Assembly: GCA_029932855.1 (NCBI GenBank)
Contig: JAOZPG010000005.1
Location: 109,005 to 145,387, forward strand
Length of the DNA: 36,383 nt
Reading direction: 5' to 3'
DNA from: Bacteroidales bacterium
Lineage (GTDB): Bacteria > Bacteroidota > Bacteroidia > Bacteroidales > VadinHA17
Shown here: one piece after another, positions 8,908 through 16,827 of the stretch
Layout: each line of letters starts with the position of its first letter
Numbering within the stretch: the first letter of the stretch is position 1
Made by a program: the position numbers and the translations under genes
Notes under the pieces: model-generated
What the model was told of the DNA's origin: nothing
Databases searched by the model: none
The model's input: the letters and a program-made list of their open reading frames with translations, nothing else

Positions 8908-8915
8908 CAAAGATA
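8908..8915 (-). promoter_or_regulatory. -7 promoter box for argS
   Basis: TATCTTTG on the minus strand matches TAnnTTTG perfectly. A TTTG at 8940-8943 lies 24 bases further upstream, which is longer than usual, so only the -7 element is called with confidence. Confidence 0.45.
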
Positions 8916-8964
8916 ACATTCATAAGGATAATATCAGAACAAATATAGCTCCAACTTAAAATAT

Positions 8965-8999
8965 TCATGGCACAAGGATGTGCCTGGCCGTATCCATGA
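8965..8999 (-). terminator. Hairpin downstream of tex, possible weak terminator
   Basis: A compact hairpin GGCACA-TCCT-TGTGCC (8969-8984, minus strand) is nested with an outer inverted repeat TCATGG/CCATGA (8965-8970 and 8994-8999). The only following T-rich stretch on the minus strand is ATGAATATTTT, so termination would be inefficient. It could equally be a structured element. Confidence 0.3.
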
Positions 9000-9079
9000 T
9001 CACTAATTATTGAGAAGTCCAATTCTGTTTGTATTTTGTTGTTCTTGAAGAGTTTTATTGCTTGTGCAAATACCATGTA

Positions 9080-11218
9080 TTAGCTGTTTTCCACCCCTTT
9101 CATTGAAAGCTGTATCCTTTTCCTGGGAACATCCACCTCCAGGACACGGACTTTCACATGCTGATGTATCTTAACTACATCATTGGGGTCAGATATATAG
9201 CGGTCAGCCAGTTGTGATATATGAACCAGCCCGTCCTGTTTAACCCCCACATCAACAAAAGCCCCGAATTTTGTGATATTTGTAACAATTCCCGGCAGCT
9301 CCATTCCGGGTTTCATATCCTCCATTGAATATACATCCTGTGAGAATTCAAATACTTCTATCTGCTCACGGGGGTCCCTTCCTGGTTTTTCAAGCTCGGA
9401 CTGTATATCTTTTAACGTAGGCAGGCCTGTATTTCCATCAATATATTTATTTAAGTTAATTTGCCCTGCAAGTGATTCATTGTTTACAAGTTGGCCCAGA
9501 TCAACGTTAAGGTCGGCAGCCATACGCTTCACTATATGATAACTCTCAGGATGAACGGCAGAATTATCAAGAGGATTCTCAGCTCCTTCTATCCTCAGGA
9601 AACCTGCACACTGCTCAAAGGCCTTATCTCCCATACGGGGAACTTTTTTCAGCTCTTTCCTTGAATTAAAACCACCTGTCTCACTGCGATGATCCACTAT
9701 ATTCTGTGCAAGTACAGGTCCCAGTCCCGATACATAACTTAAAAGCTGTTTACTGGCAGTGTTCAGGTTAACACCAACCTGGTTAACACAACTTTCCACA
9801 ATCTCATCCAGACTCTTTTTAAGGCTGCCCTGGTCAACATCATGCTGGTACTGACCCACACCTATGCTCTTGGGATCTATCTTCACCAGCTCGGCAAGTG
9901 GATCCATTAACCTGCGTCCGATTGAAACTGCCCCCCTTACCGTTACATCATAGTCGGGAAACTCCTCCCTTGCGATCTTTGATGCAGAATATATTGAAGC
10001 ACCCGATTCATTTACAACATATACCTCTATCTCCTTTGCAAAACGCATCTTCTTTATAAAACGCTCCGTCTCCCTGCTGGCCGTTCCGTTTCCAATGGCA
10101 ATTGCTTCAATATTATACTGCTGTACAAGAGCAGACACTTTACGGGATGACCCGGCATGGTCTTTTTGTGGCGGATGAGGGTATATCGTAGCATTGTGCA
10201 GCAGGCTCCCATATTCATCAAGGCATACCAGTTTACAACCCGACCTGAATCCAGGGTCCAGTGCCAGTACACGTTTTTGTCCCAGTGGAGATGCCAGAAG
10301 CAGCTGCCTGAGGTTATCTGCAAACACCTTTATTGCCTCCTGGTCTGCTTTTCCTTTATAAAGAGCTTTATATTCATTCTCTATGGAAGGTTGCATCAGC
10401 CTTTTATATGAATCCTCTAGTGACCGGGCAACCTGCTGTCCGGTATCATAAGGGTTCTTTACAAATCTGTCAGCCAATGCATCCAGCACCCTTTCGGTAT
10501 CAGGTTCAAGACTTATCTTAAGAAAACCTTCCTGCTCACCGCGCCTCATAGCCAGTATCCTGTGTCCCGGACATTTTCTCAGGGCTTCGCTGAAATCAAA
10601 ATAGTCCCTGAACTTGATCCCATCCTCTTCTTTGCCTTTTACAAGCTTCGAATATATCACTGCCCCCCTGTCAAAATAGTAACGTATGATCTTCCTTGCC
10701 CCCTGGTTCTCATTTATCCATTCAGCGATAATGTCCCTTGCTCCCTGCAGGGCATCCTCCACTGTTTCCACTTCTTCATTAATAAACTTTAAAGCAAGCT
10801 TTTCCAAAAGCATCTCCTCCTGCTTCATAACTATCTTTGCCAATGGTTCAAGACCCCTGTCCTTTGCTACCGTAGCCCTGGTTTTTCTTTTGTGCTTATA
10901 AGGAAGATAAATATCCTCCAGCTCAACCGGGTCAAGACATTCCTCTATCTGCTTCTTCAGTTCAGAACTCAGCTTTCCCTGTTCCTCAATTGTCTTTAGT
11001 ATATGCTCCTTGCGTTTCTGCAGTTCCTTCAGTTTATTCAGCTCATCTCTTATATTTGTTATCTGCACCTCATCAAGGCTCCCCGTCTGCTCCTTGCGAT
11101 AACGGCTAATAAATGGAACAGTCGCCCCTTTTTCAAGTAAGTCTATGGTATTTCTCACCTGCCTGGGACTTACATCCACTCTCCGGGCTATAAGCTCCTC
11201 AAAAACAATCATATTCAA
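9080..11218 (-). CDS. tex: Tex-family S1 RNA-binding transcription accessory protein
   Basis: A 712-residue protein with the full Tex layout: N-terminal helix-turn-helix region beginning with FEELIARRVDVSPRQV, a central YqgF/RuvX-like nuclease fold opening RVLALDPGFRSG (about 325-430), tandem helix-hairpin-helix modules (GLGPVLAQNIVDHR, KKVPRMGDKAFEQCAGF; about 490-570), and a C-terminal S1 domain (about 640-706) with KFGAFVDVGVKQDGLVHIS. Tex proteins bind nucleic acids and influence transcription and stress tolerance; the exact role is unsettled in the family. It is a single gene flanked by non-coding spacers of 73 and 205 bases. Confidence 0.93.
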   Translation of the reverse strand: MNMIVFEELIARRVDVSPRQVRNTIDLLEKGATVPFISRYRKEQTGSLDEVQITNIRDELNKLKELQKRKEHILKTIEEQGKLSSELKKQIEECLDPVELEDIYLPYKHKRKTRATVAKDRGLEPLAKIVMKQEEMLLEKLALKFINEEVETVEDALQGARDIIAEWINENQGARKIIRYYFDRGAVIYSKLVKGKEEDGIKFRDYFDFSEALRKCPGHRILAMRRGEQEGFLKISLEPDTERVLDALADRFVKNPYDTGQQVARSLEDSYKRLMQPSIENEYKALYKGKADQEAIKVFADNLRQLLLASPLGQKRVLALDPGFRSGCKLVCLDEYGSLLHNATIYPHPPQKDHAGSSRKVSALVQQYNIEAIAIGNGTASRETERFIKKMRFAKEIEVYVVNESGASIYSASKIAREEFPDYDVTVRGAVSIGRRLMDPLAELVKIDPKSIGVGQYQHDVDQGSLKKSLDEIVESCVNQVGVNLNTASKQLLSYVSGLGPVLAQNIVDHRSETGGFNSRKELKKVPRMGDKAFEQCAGFLRIEGAENPLDNSAVHPESYHIVKRMAADLNVDLGQLVNNESLAGQINLNKYIDGNTGLPTLKDIQSELEKPGRDPREQIEVFEFSQDVYSMEDMKPGMELPGIVTNITKFGAFVDVGVKQDGLVHISQLADRYISDPNDVVKIHQHVKVRVLEVDVPRKRIQLSMKGVENS

Positions 11219-11291
11219 AAAATTATAGAAACCAACCTTTAGAAATCAACATTCACAGGCTATGAAAACCTAAAGCTAACAACAAACCGGT

Positions 11292-12182
11292 CTAAAGACT
11301 GCATAAATAGCTCAGTTTATATAACTGCAGGATAAAAATACGGGGTTTATCCGAAAGAAGCTTTCCAACCATATTCCTGCGACAGGCCTTAAAAAGCAAT
11401 CTCAGTAAGTAATTTAATCCGAATGCGGCAAGCAGGCGGTATGTTCTGAGCAGCTTTACGTCCCTGTCAAAAGATTTTTTATTTTCTACAAGCTGTCTAA
11501 TATATTTAAGGTTCTCAACTCCTTTCCTGGTCTTATTTAAGAAAGTCCTTGCGCTATCCAGACTACTATGAACCAGCATATTATCAATATGAAGCACAGA
11601 TATCCCCGCCTCTTTAAGCCTGTATCCAAACAGGGTATCCTCGTGACCGTAGCTTTTTATTCTTTCATCAAAACCAATAGAACTAAACAGCTCTTTTGAA
11701 ATCATAAAATTAAAGCTTATAAAAGAGCGGTATGGAGATATGTTTCTCTCTTTTGCAGTCTTCATTTCGCGGGTCCTTCCATATTTCCATCTTAACAAAT
11801 GATCAGTCTTTGCCGGAGCTATATCAGAGAAGGCCATCCCCCCGATTATCACATCCGCCTTACCTGCCGATTCAAGGTAATTTCGGATAAATAAGGGCTC
11901 CTGCAGCTCTGCATTTGAGTCTATAAACAAAAGCCATTTGTATTTAGCCGAGCTGCCCAGGAAGTTCCTGTTGGCCGACCTGCCCAGCCTCTGTTTGTGC
12001 ATAAAGACCTTAACATACTTAAGCTTTTCAAGCTCCCCGTACTGCTTCCTGAAGAGCTCGTCAGAAAGATCATCCCCAATTATTATCTCGAAATCTATAG
12101 ACTCTTCTCCTGCCTGCTCACCAAGCTTTTCAACAAGGCTTTTTATATTACGATTATAATTTGGTATTAAAATTGACAGCAT
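11292..12182 (-). CDS. Family 2 glycosyltransferase
   Basis: A 296-residue GT-A type glycosyltransferase. It opens directly with the nucleotide-sugar fold MLSILIPNYNR, has an early acidic IIGDD (35-39), a DxD-like LFIDSN motif (D88) for metal/nucleotide binding, and a GHED motif (179-182) at the place of the catalytic base in GT2 enzymes. The C-terminal 60 residues are basic and hydrophobic (YRLLAAFGLNYLLRLLF), suggesting peripheral attachment to the inner membrane. It stands alone rather than in a polysaccharide cluster, so donor and acceptor cannot be predicted. It is divergent from the TlpA-like gene across a 74-base spacer. Confidence 0.85.
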   Translation of the reverse strand: MLSILIPNYNRNIKSLVEKLGEQAGEESIDFEIIIGDDLSDELFRKQYGELEKLKYVKVFMHKQRLGRSANRNFLGSSAKYKWLLFIDSNAELQEPLFIRNYLESAGKADVIIGGMAFSDIAPAKTDHLLRWKYGRTREMKTAKERNISPYRSFISFNFMISKELFSSIGFDERIKSYGHEDTLFGYRLKEAGISVLHIDNMLVHSSLDSARTFLNKTRKGVENLKYIRQLVENKKSFDRDVKLLRTYRLLAAFGLNYLLRLLFKACRRNMVGKLLSDKPRIFILQLYKLSYLCSL

Positions 12183-12202
12183 TTATATCAGGAAGGTTTT
12201 GG

Positions 12203-12234
12203 TTTCAGTTTATCAAAATAACAAAGTATCTTTG
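12203..12234 (+). promoter_or_regulatory. Promoter of the TlpA-like gene
   Basis: A perfect -7 box TATCTTTG (12227-12234) with TTTC at 12203-12206, 20 bases upstream, as -33. Expected transcription start is near 12240, which makes the ATG at 12257 the right start and excludes the upstream in-frame ATG at 12161. The -7 box lies inside the palindrome ACAAAGTATCTTTGT (12221-12235). Confidence 0.55.
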
Positions 12235-12256
12235 TGCTTTCCTAATTGAAAGACCA

Positions 12257-13669
12257 ATGAAAATGTATAAGTTATTACTAAATCTCCTCCTTGGGATAAT
12301 AATTTCAGGATCAGTTTACGGGCAATCTCACCATATTGAAATAAATATAAAAGGAATGGCCGACAGTAGTTTCATACTGGCCTATCATTATGGAAACAAG
12401 CAATTTATTTACGACAGCCTTGTTGCCGACCGGAAAGCTGTTGTTAGCCTGGAAGGTGAAGAGGCTATCCCCCAGGGAGTGTACCTTTTCGTGCTTCCCT
12501 CAGGTAATTATTTTGAGTTCTTAATAGGCGATGACCAGGAGTTCTCTATCTCAGCAGACCCGGAAGACCTTATGTCTTCACTTAAGTTCAAAGGCTCTGA
12601 TGATAACACTGCTTTTCTTGAGTACCAGAGCTTTATCCGGAAGGCGGGTGAGAGCAACATGCATATACAATCAAGGATAAACAGCCTTGATAAAGAAAAC
12701 GACTCCATAAAGATATACCAGGACATGCTGGAAGCCAGTCTGGAGAATATTGAAAGCTTCAAACAGGACCTTTACAAAGATCATCCCGGAAGTTTTGTAA
12801 GCGACCTCATAATGGCAATGTCTCCCCCCGAAGTCCCTGAATTTGATGTTCCTGCAAACACAGACAAGCCCGACTCAGTAAAAATGGCAATGAGTTATGC
12901 CTTTTACAGGGATCATTTTTTCGATGGATTTAATTTTGCAAACGGGGCACTTATACGCAGCCCTGTATATCAAAATAAGCTAAGTACATATTTTAACAGG
13001 ATACTGATACAATATCCCGATTCAATTATACCCCAGCTACACAAGATAGTTGATAAGTCCAGGGCAAATGATGATATGTTTCAATATACGGTAGTGTTCG
13101 TGCTTAATAATGCCATTGAAAGCAAGATAATGGGTATGGACGCAGTATTTGTTGATGTTGCCGAATCCTATTACCTTTCAGGAGAGGCTGACTGGGTTGA
13201 CTCTGCCTACCTTGAAAAGATTAAGGAAAGAGTGAATAAAACCAGGCCCAACCTTATAGGTGCAAAAGCCAAAGATCTGAAAATGGAAAGCATCAGCGGA
13301 GAGTGGGTGTCCCTGCATGAGACAGATGCCGAATATATTGTTTTATATTTCTGGGAACCCAACTGCGGACATTGTAAAAAAGCAAGTCCAATACTCTACG
13401 ATATATATACAAAATACAAGGACAGGGGGCTAAAAGTATTTGCCGTTGAAACACAGGCTGAACGTGAAGAATGGGAGAACTATGTTGAGAAGAACGGCCT
13501 CGACTGGATAAATGCATGGGATCCCCACCAGCTTAGCTATTTCAGGTTTTACTACGATATTATTGCCACCCCCACCATCTACCTGCTTGACAGGAACAAA
13601 ACCATCATTGCCAAAAGGATAGATGTTGAACAGCTTGAAAAGATGTTGGAGCAGATAATGGCTGACTAA
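12257..13669 (+). CDS. TlpA-like thioredoxin-fold protein with DUF4369-type N domain
   Basis: Read from 12257 the protein has 470 residues; a longer in-frame reading from 12161 would begin before the promoter and inside the divergent gene. It starts with a signal peptide (about 1-22, ending SGSVYGQ), then a beta-rich region resembling DUF4369 (about 23-120), a helical middle, and a C-terminal thioredoxin fold (about 330-470) with the redox pair WEPNCGHC (C370, C373) and the cis-proline segment ATPTIYLLD. Such proteins are periplasmic thiol-disulfide reductases in Bacteroidota. It is monocistronic and converges on the btu operon. The redox partner is unknown. Confidence 0.85.
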   Translation: MKMYKLLLNLLLGIIISGSVYGQSHHIEINIKGMADSSFILAYHYGNKQFIYDSLVADRKAVVSLEGEEAIPQGVYLFVLPSGNYFEFLIGDDQEFSISADPEDLMSSLKFKGSDDNTAFLEYQSFIRKAGESNMHIQSRINSLDKENDSIKIYQDMLEASLENIESFKQDLYKDHPGSFVSDLIMAMSPPEVPEFDVPANTDKPDSVKMAMSYAFYRDHFFDGFNFANGALIRSPVYQNKLSTYFNRILIQYPDSIIPQLHKIVDKSRANDDMFQYTVVFVLNNAIESKIMGMDAVFVDVAESYYLSGEADWVDSAYLEKIKERVNKTRPNLIGAKAKDLKMESISGEWVSLHETDAEYIVLYFWEPNCGHCKKASPILYDIYTKYKDRGLKVFAVETQAEREEWENYVEKNGLDWINAWDPHQLSYFRFYYDIIATPTIYLLDRNKTIIAKRIDVEQLEKMLEQIMAD

Positions 13670-13723
13670 GAAAAGCCTTTATCGTCTGCATTGGCAAACA
13701 CATATAGTTGCTACCGGGTGGTA

Positions 13724-14524
13724 TTACATACCCGTAACAAACTGCTTCCTGCCCTTATCGAAACTAAGAGTGCTGCCAGGGAATAATGAATTAAAGGCAT
13801 TATTCTCTATAAGGGCTTCGGGAGAATCATCAATAATGCCGGTTTCTGTCATCAGCCACAGCTTATCAACCTGGTCGATAACCATATTCAGGTCGTGGGT
13901 TGAAAAGATAACAGTTTTGCCCTGAGCGGCAAGGTCTTTTAGAAGGCGGATGACTTCATATTTATTGGGAAGGTCGAGAAATGCAGTTGGTTCATCCAGG
14001 ATCAACAGTTCTGTATCCTGGGCAAGGGCCCGGGCTATCATTGCTCTTTGTCTTTCACCATCTGACACTTCTGCAAGCATTTTATCCCTAAGGTCTGTAA
14101 GTCCTACCTTTTCAAGCGAGGAATCTATAAGCTCCCTGTCCTCCCTCCTGACCTTTCCTATCCAGTTGGTATATGGAAAGCGACCCAGGCTAACCAGCTC
14201 GTATACACTTAGATTACCTGTGCTTAAAGCTTCAGTGGATACAAAAGCAGTCTGCATTGCAAAATCGCGGCGGGTATAATTCTCAATATCCCTGTTTGCA
14301 AGAAGGATAGTACCTGACAACTGTGGTTGGAGGCGCATCAATGTACGTAGCAAAGTACTCTTACCCGAACCGTTCCTGCCAATAAGAGCTATTAACTTAC
14401 CCCGGCCGGCCGCCAGGGATATATCTTTTATCAGGGAGATATTTTTCCTTCCTGAAGCTTTCTTAAAACCGATCTCCAGTCCCACTGTTTTTAATAATAT
14501 GTTTCCTGCTTCTTTTTCCACCAC
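13724..14524 (-). CDS. btuD: Cobalamin ABC transporter ATP-binding protein
   Basis: This 266-residue ABC ATPase powers the BtuCD-F importer. It has Walker A GRNGSGKST (49-57), the signature VSDGERQR (153-160, a SDGE variant of the usual SGGQ), Walker B LLILDEPT (173-180) and the H-loop histidine H210. By sequence alone this subfamily serves B12, heme or ferric siderophores; its place at the end of an operon headed by a cobalamin riboswitch and btuB argues for B12. A 78-base spacer containing an imperfect duplication separates it from btuC. It converges on the TlpA-like gene, with the last codons inside an imperfect CGGGT/ACCCG hairpin that has no U-run. Confidence 0.88.
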   Translation of the reverse strand: MVEKEAGNILLKTVGLEIGFKKASGRKNISLIKDISLAAGRGKLIALIGRNGSGKSTLLRTLMRLQPQLSGTILLANRDIENYTRRDFAMQTAFVSTEALSTGNLSVYELVSLGRFPYTNWIGKVRREDRELIDSSLEKVGLTDLRDKMLAEVSDGERQRAMIARALAQDTELLILDEPTAFLDLPNKYEVIRLLKDLAAQGKTVIFSTHDLNMVIDQVDKLWLMTETGIIDDSPEALIENNAFNSLFPGSTLSFDKGRKQFVTGM

Positions 14525-14557
14525 TTATTTACCGGTTTTCTCCAGTTAGTTTTTTTG

Positions 14558-14614
14558 TGTTATCCTTTTCCTATTGAGTTATCACTGTTATGTTATCCCT
14601 TTCTATTGAGTTAT
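14558..14614. repeat. Imperfect duplication of about 24 bases in the btuC-btuD spacer
   Basis: TGTTATCC..TATTGAGTTAT occurs at 14558-14582 and again at 14591-14614 with a few differences. The second copy includes the stop codon of btuC (CTA at 14603-14605 on the plus strand), so the spacer may have grown by duplication of the gene end. Confidence 0.75.
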
Positions 14615-15649
14615 TCTTTTCTTTTTTAATATTATCCAGATTATCACGGGAATCCCCAGAAGGGCAGTAACCGAGTTTATGGGAAGTATCTTATCCGAAC
14701 CGGGAAGCTGTGATATTATATCGCTTATAAGCATTAATCCTGAACCGATAAGAATAGACCCCGGAAGCAGGAATGCATGATTGGATGTTCTTAACAACAT
14801 CCTGCCAATATGGGGCACGACTATACCGACAAAACCAATTGGTCCGCAAAAGGCAGTAACACTACCTGCAAGGATACTGGTACTTAAAAATACCAGGGCC
14901 CTGGCCGATTTTATATTTACACCCAGTGTGCTGGCATAATCCTCTCCAAGCAGGAAAGCATTTAAGAGTTTTACAGATGCTCCCGAGATAAGCATTCCAG
15001 CCAGAATAGCTAACAATAATATCCTTAACTGGTGCATGGTAATGTTCCCCAGGCTGCCCATTGACCAGACAATAAATGATTTAAGCAACGATTCATTGCT
15101 GAAATACTGCATCACTCCCACCAGGGCGGTGGCAATAGCTCCAAATAGTATCCCCAGTATCAATATTGTCATTATATCTTTTATCCTTACAGATACTGCA
15201 AAGATGAGAAGCAGTATCAATGCCGAACCAACACTGGCAGCTATCACCAGGGGCCAGTCGCCAAGACTGCTTGCCGAAGCACTTAGAAGCAATGGAGAAA
15301 AGCCCATTACAAGTATGGCAACACCAAGGCTGGCACCCGAACTGATACCAAGTACATAGGGACCGGCAAGGGGATTACGGAAGACTGTTTGCATCTGCAG
15401 GCCGCTTACAGAAAGGGCCATGCCTGCCAGCAAAGCAGTTAAAGCACGTGGGACCCTGAAGCTAAAGATTATTACCTCCCACTCATGACTTGAAGAGGAT
15501 CCTCCGGCAAGTATCTTCAGGCTTTCACCAAATGGAATATTTACCGACCCTATAAACACATCCAGCAGGAACAACAGCAATACCAGCAATGCCATTATAA
15601 AAAGAGGCAGGAACCTGTATCCCTGACTTGTGTTTATTGTTTTGACCAT
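14603..15649 (-). CDS. btuC: Cobalamin ABC transporter permease (FecCD family)
   Basis: A 348-residue polytopic membrane protein of the FecCD/BtuC family, expected to have about ten membrane helices and to form the homodimeric translocation channel for corrinoids. Recognisable landmarks are the N-terminal helix (FIMALLVLLLFLLDVFIG), the segment NPLAGPYVLGISSGASLG, the SFIVWSMGSLG segment, and GFVGIVVPHIGR, the conserved cytoplasmic loop that couples to the ATPase. Its start overlaps the end of btuF by 16 bases, showing tight coupling. Substrate assignment rests on operon context. Confidence 0.9.
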   Translation of the reverse strand: MVKTINTSQGYRFLPLFIMALLVLLLFLLDVFIGSVNIPFGESLKILAGGSSSSHEWEVIIFSFRVPRALTALLAGMALSVSGLQMQTVFRNPLAGPYVLGISSGASLGVAILVMGFSPLLLSASASSLGDWPLVIAASVGSALILLLIFAVSVRIKDIMTILILGILFGAIATALVGVMQYFSNESLLKSFIVWSMGSLGNITMHQLRILLLAILAGMLISGASVKLLNAFLLGEDYASTLGVNIKSARALVFLSTSILAGSVTAFCGPIGFVGIVVPHIGRMLLRTSNHAFLLPGSILIGSGLMLISDIISQLPGSDKILPINSVTALLGIPVIIWIILKKKRITQ

Positions 15650-16827
15650 AACTTTTTATAATAAACCATAGCAGTATCTTTCAATACCCCCGGGTGAAAT
15701 ATATTAACCAGGTCTTTTAATACCTGCTGAGGACTGGTAACTCCCGACTCCCAGAAATCATTTCCTCCGCCCTCTCCCATTCTTTTATTGTTATTATACA
15801 CTTTTGAATTAATCACAGGAGAAAAATGACTGAACCGGCTGTCATTATTTAAAATATCATCTATGCTGCCGGCAGTCCCCGGGTTAATCCATATATCTGT
15901 CCCTGCAGCCTTCTTATAAACACTCTCTATATCCATAGGCACGGCTTTCGACGATTCAAGGCTGTCCCATATATAAATCCCTCCGGCATCCCTGATGAAA
16001 TTTGCAAGAACAGTATTGCCGGGTGAAACATACCATACATCCTTCCACGGAAGACCTTCCATAACCAGGGGCCTGTTTGCGCTAAAAGCAGCTGTTTGCC
16101 TGATCTTTTCATATTCCCCGGCTATTGAGTCGAAATAAGCGGCCGCCTCCTCCTCCATATCATAAAAAGCTGCAACAAATTTTATCCATTCAAGCTTTCC
16201 CAAAGGGGTTTTTTCCAGGTAATCGCCGTTCATAATAACCGGTATATCCAGGTCTGATATCTTGTTAATAAATGCAGTTATCTCACTTTCAATGCCATAC
16301 ATCATTACTATATCGGGCTTCTGCAGTACCAGCAACTCGAGGTTCATGGACTGCTCATATCCGACATCAATTATTTCTCCCCTTTTCATAGCCTCGATCA
16401 CATGTTTATTATTTACCAGTCCTGAACCTGAAATACCTACAATGCTTTCAGTACAGCCCAGGCTCTCCAGGAAGGCAATATGCGTGGTTGATGTGCAAAC
16501 CGTACGCTTAACAGGAGTTTTAATAAATACATGTTCTTTTAAAAGAGATTTATCAATAGCAGAAATGTCGGCGGCAAGCAAATAACTGTAACTAATACCA
16601 CTGGCTCCCTGCCATGGATCATAAACCTCAACCAACTTGTACCCGGGATATTTCTTTATAGAAAAGCCACTGGCATACCTGTTCTCCATAAACTCAGCCT
16701 TTGCACCATATTTGGATAGGGATCCATTGTTTCCGGCTTCGTAATTCCTGCCTTCATTCTTGCAGGATACTATCAGAATGAAAACAATTATAAGTCCAAA
16801 ATACTGAAAAAAACGAGTCCTGTTCAT
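15634..16827 (-). CDS. btuF: Cobalamin-binding lipoprotein of the ABC transporter
   Basis: A 397-residue substrate-binding protein. The N terminus is a lipoprotein signal with lipobox IVSC (C22) followed by KNEGRN, not the strongly acidic pattern of surface-exported lipoproteins, which fits a periplasm-facing anchor. The fold is the two-lobed TroA/BtuF type, with landmarks VKRTVCTSTTHIAFLESLG (start of the first lobe), VGISGSGLVNN, and KPDIVMMYG. In Bacteroidota this family is annotated as BtuF-like or iron-siderophore binding; the riboswitch context favours B12. Its ATG shares a base with the protease stop (TAATG) and its own end overlaps btuC. Confidence 0.87.
   Translation of the reverse strand: MNRTRFFQYFGLIIVFILIVSCKNEGRNYEAGNNGSLSKYGAKAEFMENRYASGFSIKKYPGYKLVEVYDPWQGASGISYSYLLAADISAIDKSLLKEHVFIKTPVKRTVCTSTTHIAFLESLGCTESIVGISGSGLVNNKHVIEAMKRGEIIDVGYEQSMNLELLVLQKPDIVMMYGIESEITAFINKISDLDIPVIMNGDYLEKTPLGKLEWIKFVAAFYDMEEEAAAYFDSIAGEYEKIRQTAAFSANRPLVMEGLPWKDVWYVSPGNTVLANFIRDAGGIYIWDSLESSKAVPMDIESVYKKAAGTDIWINPGTAGSIDDILNNDSRFSHFSPVINSKVYNNNKRMGEGGGNDFWESGVTSPQQVLKDLVNIFHPGVLKDTAMVYYKKLWSKQ

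Noticed and set aside
12161-12256. Upstream start for the TlpA-like gene adding 32 residues
   Set aside because: It precedes the perfect TATCTTTG promoter box, overlaps the divergent glycosyltransferase start, and would bury the signal peptide.
13690-13745. Hairpin CGGGT/ACCCG between the convergent TlpA-like gene and btuD as a two-way terminator
   Set aside because: The stem is imperfect, includes btuD codons, and has no T-run on either strand.
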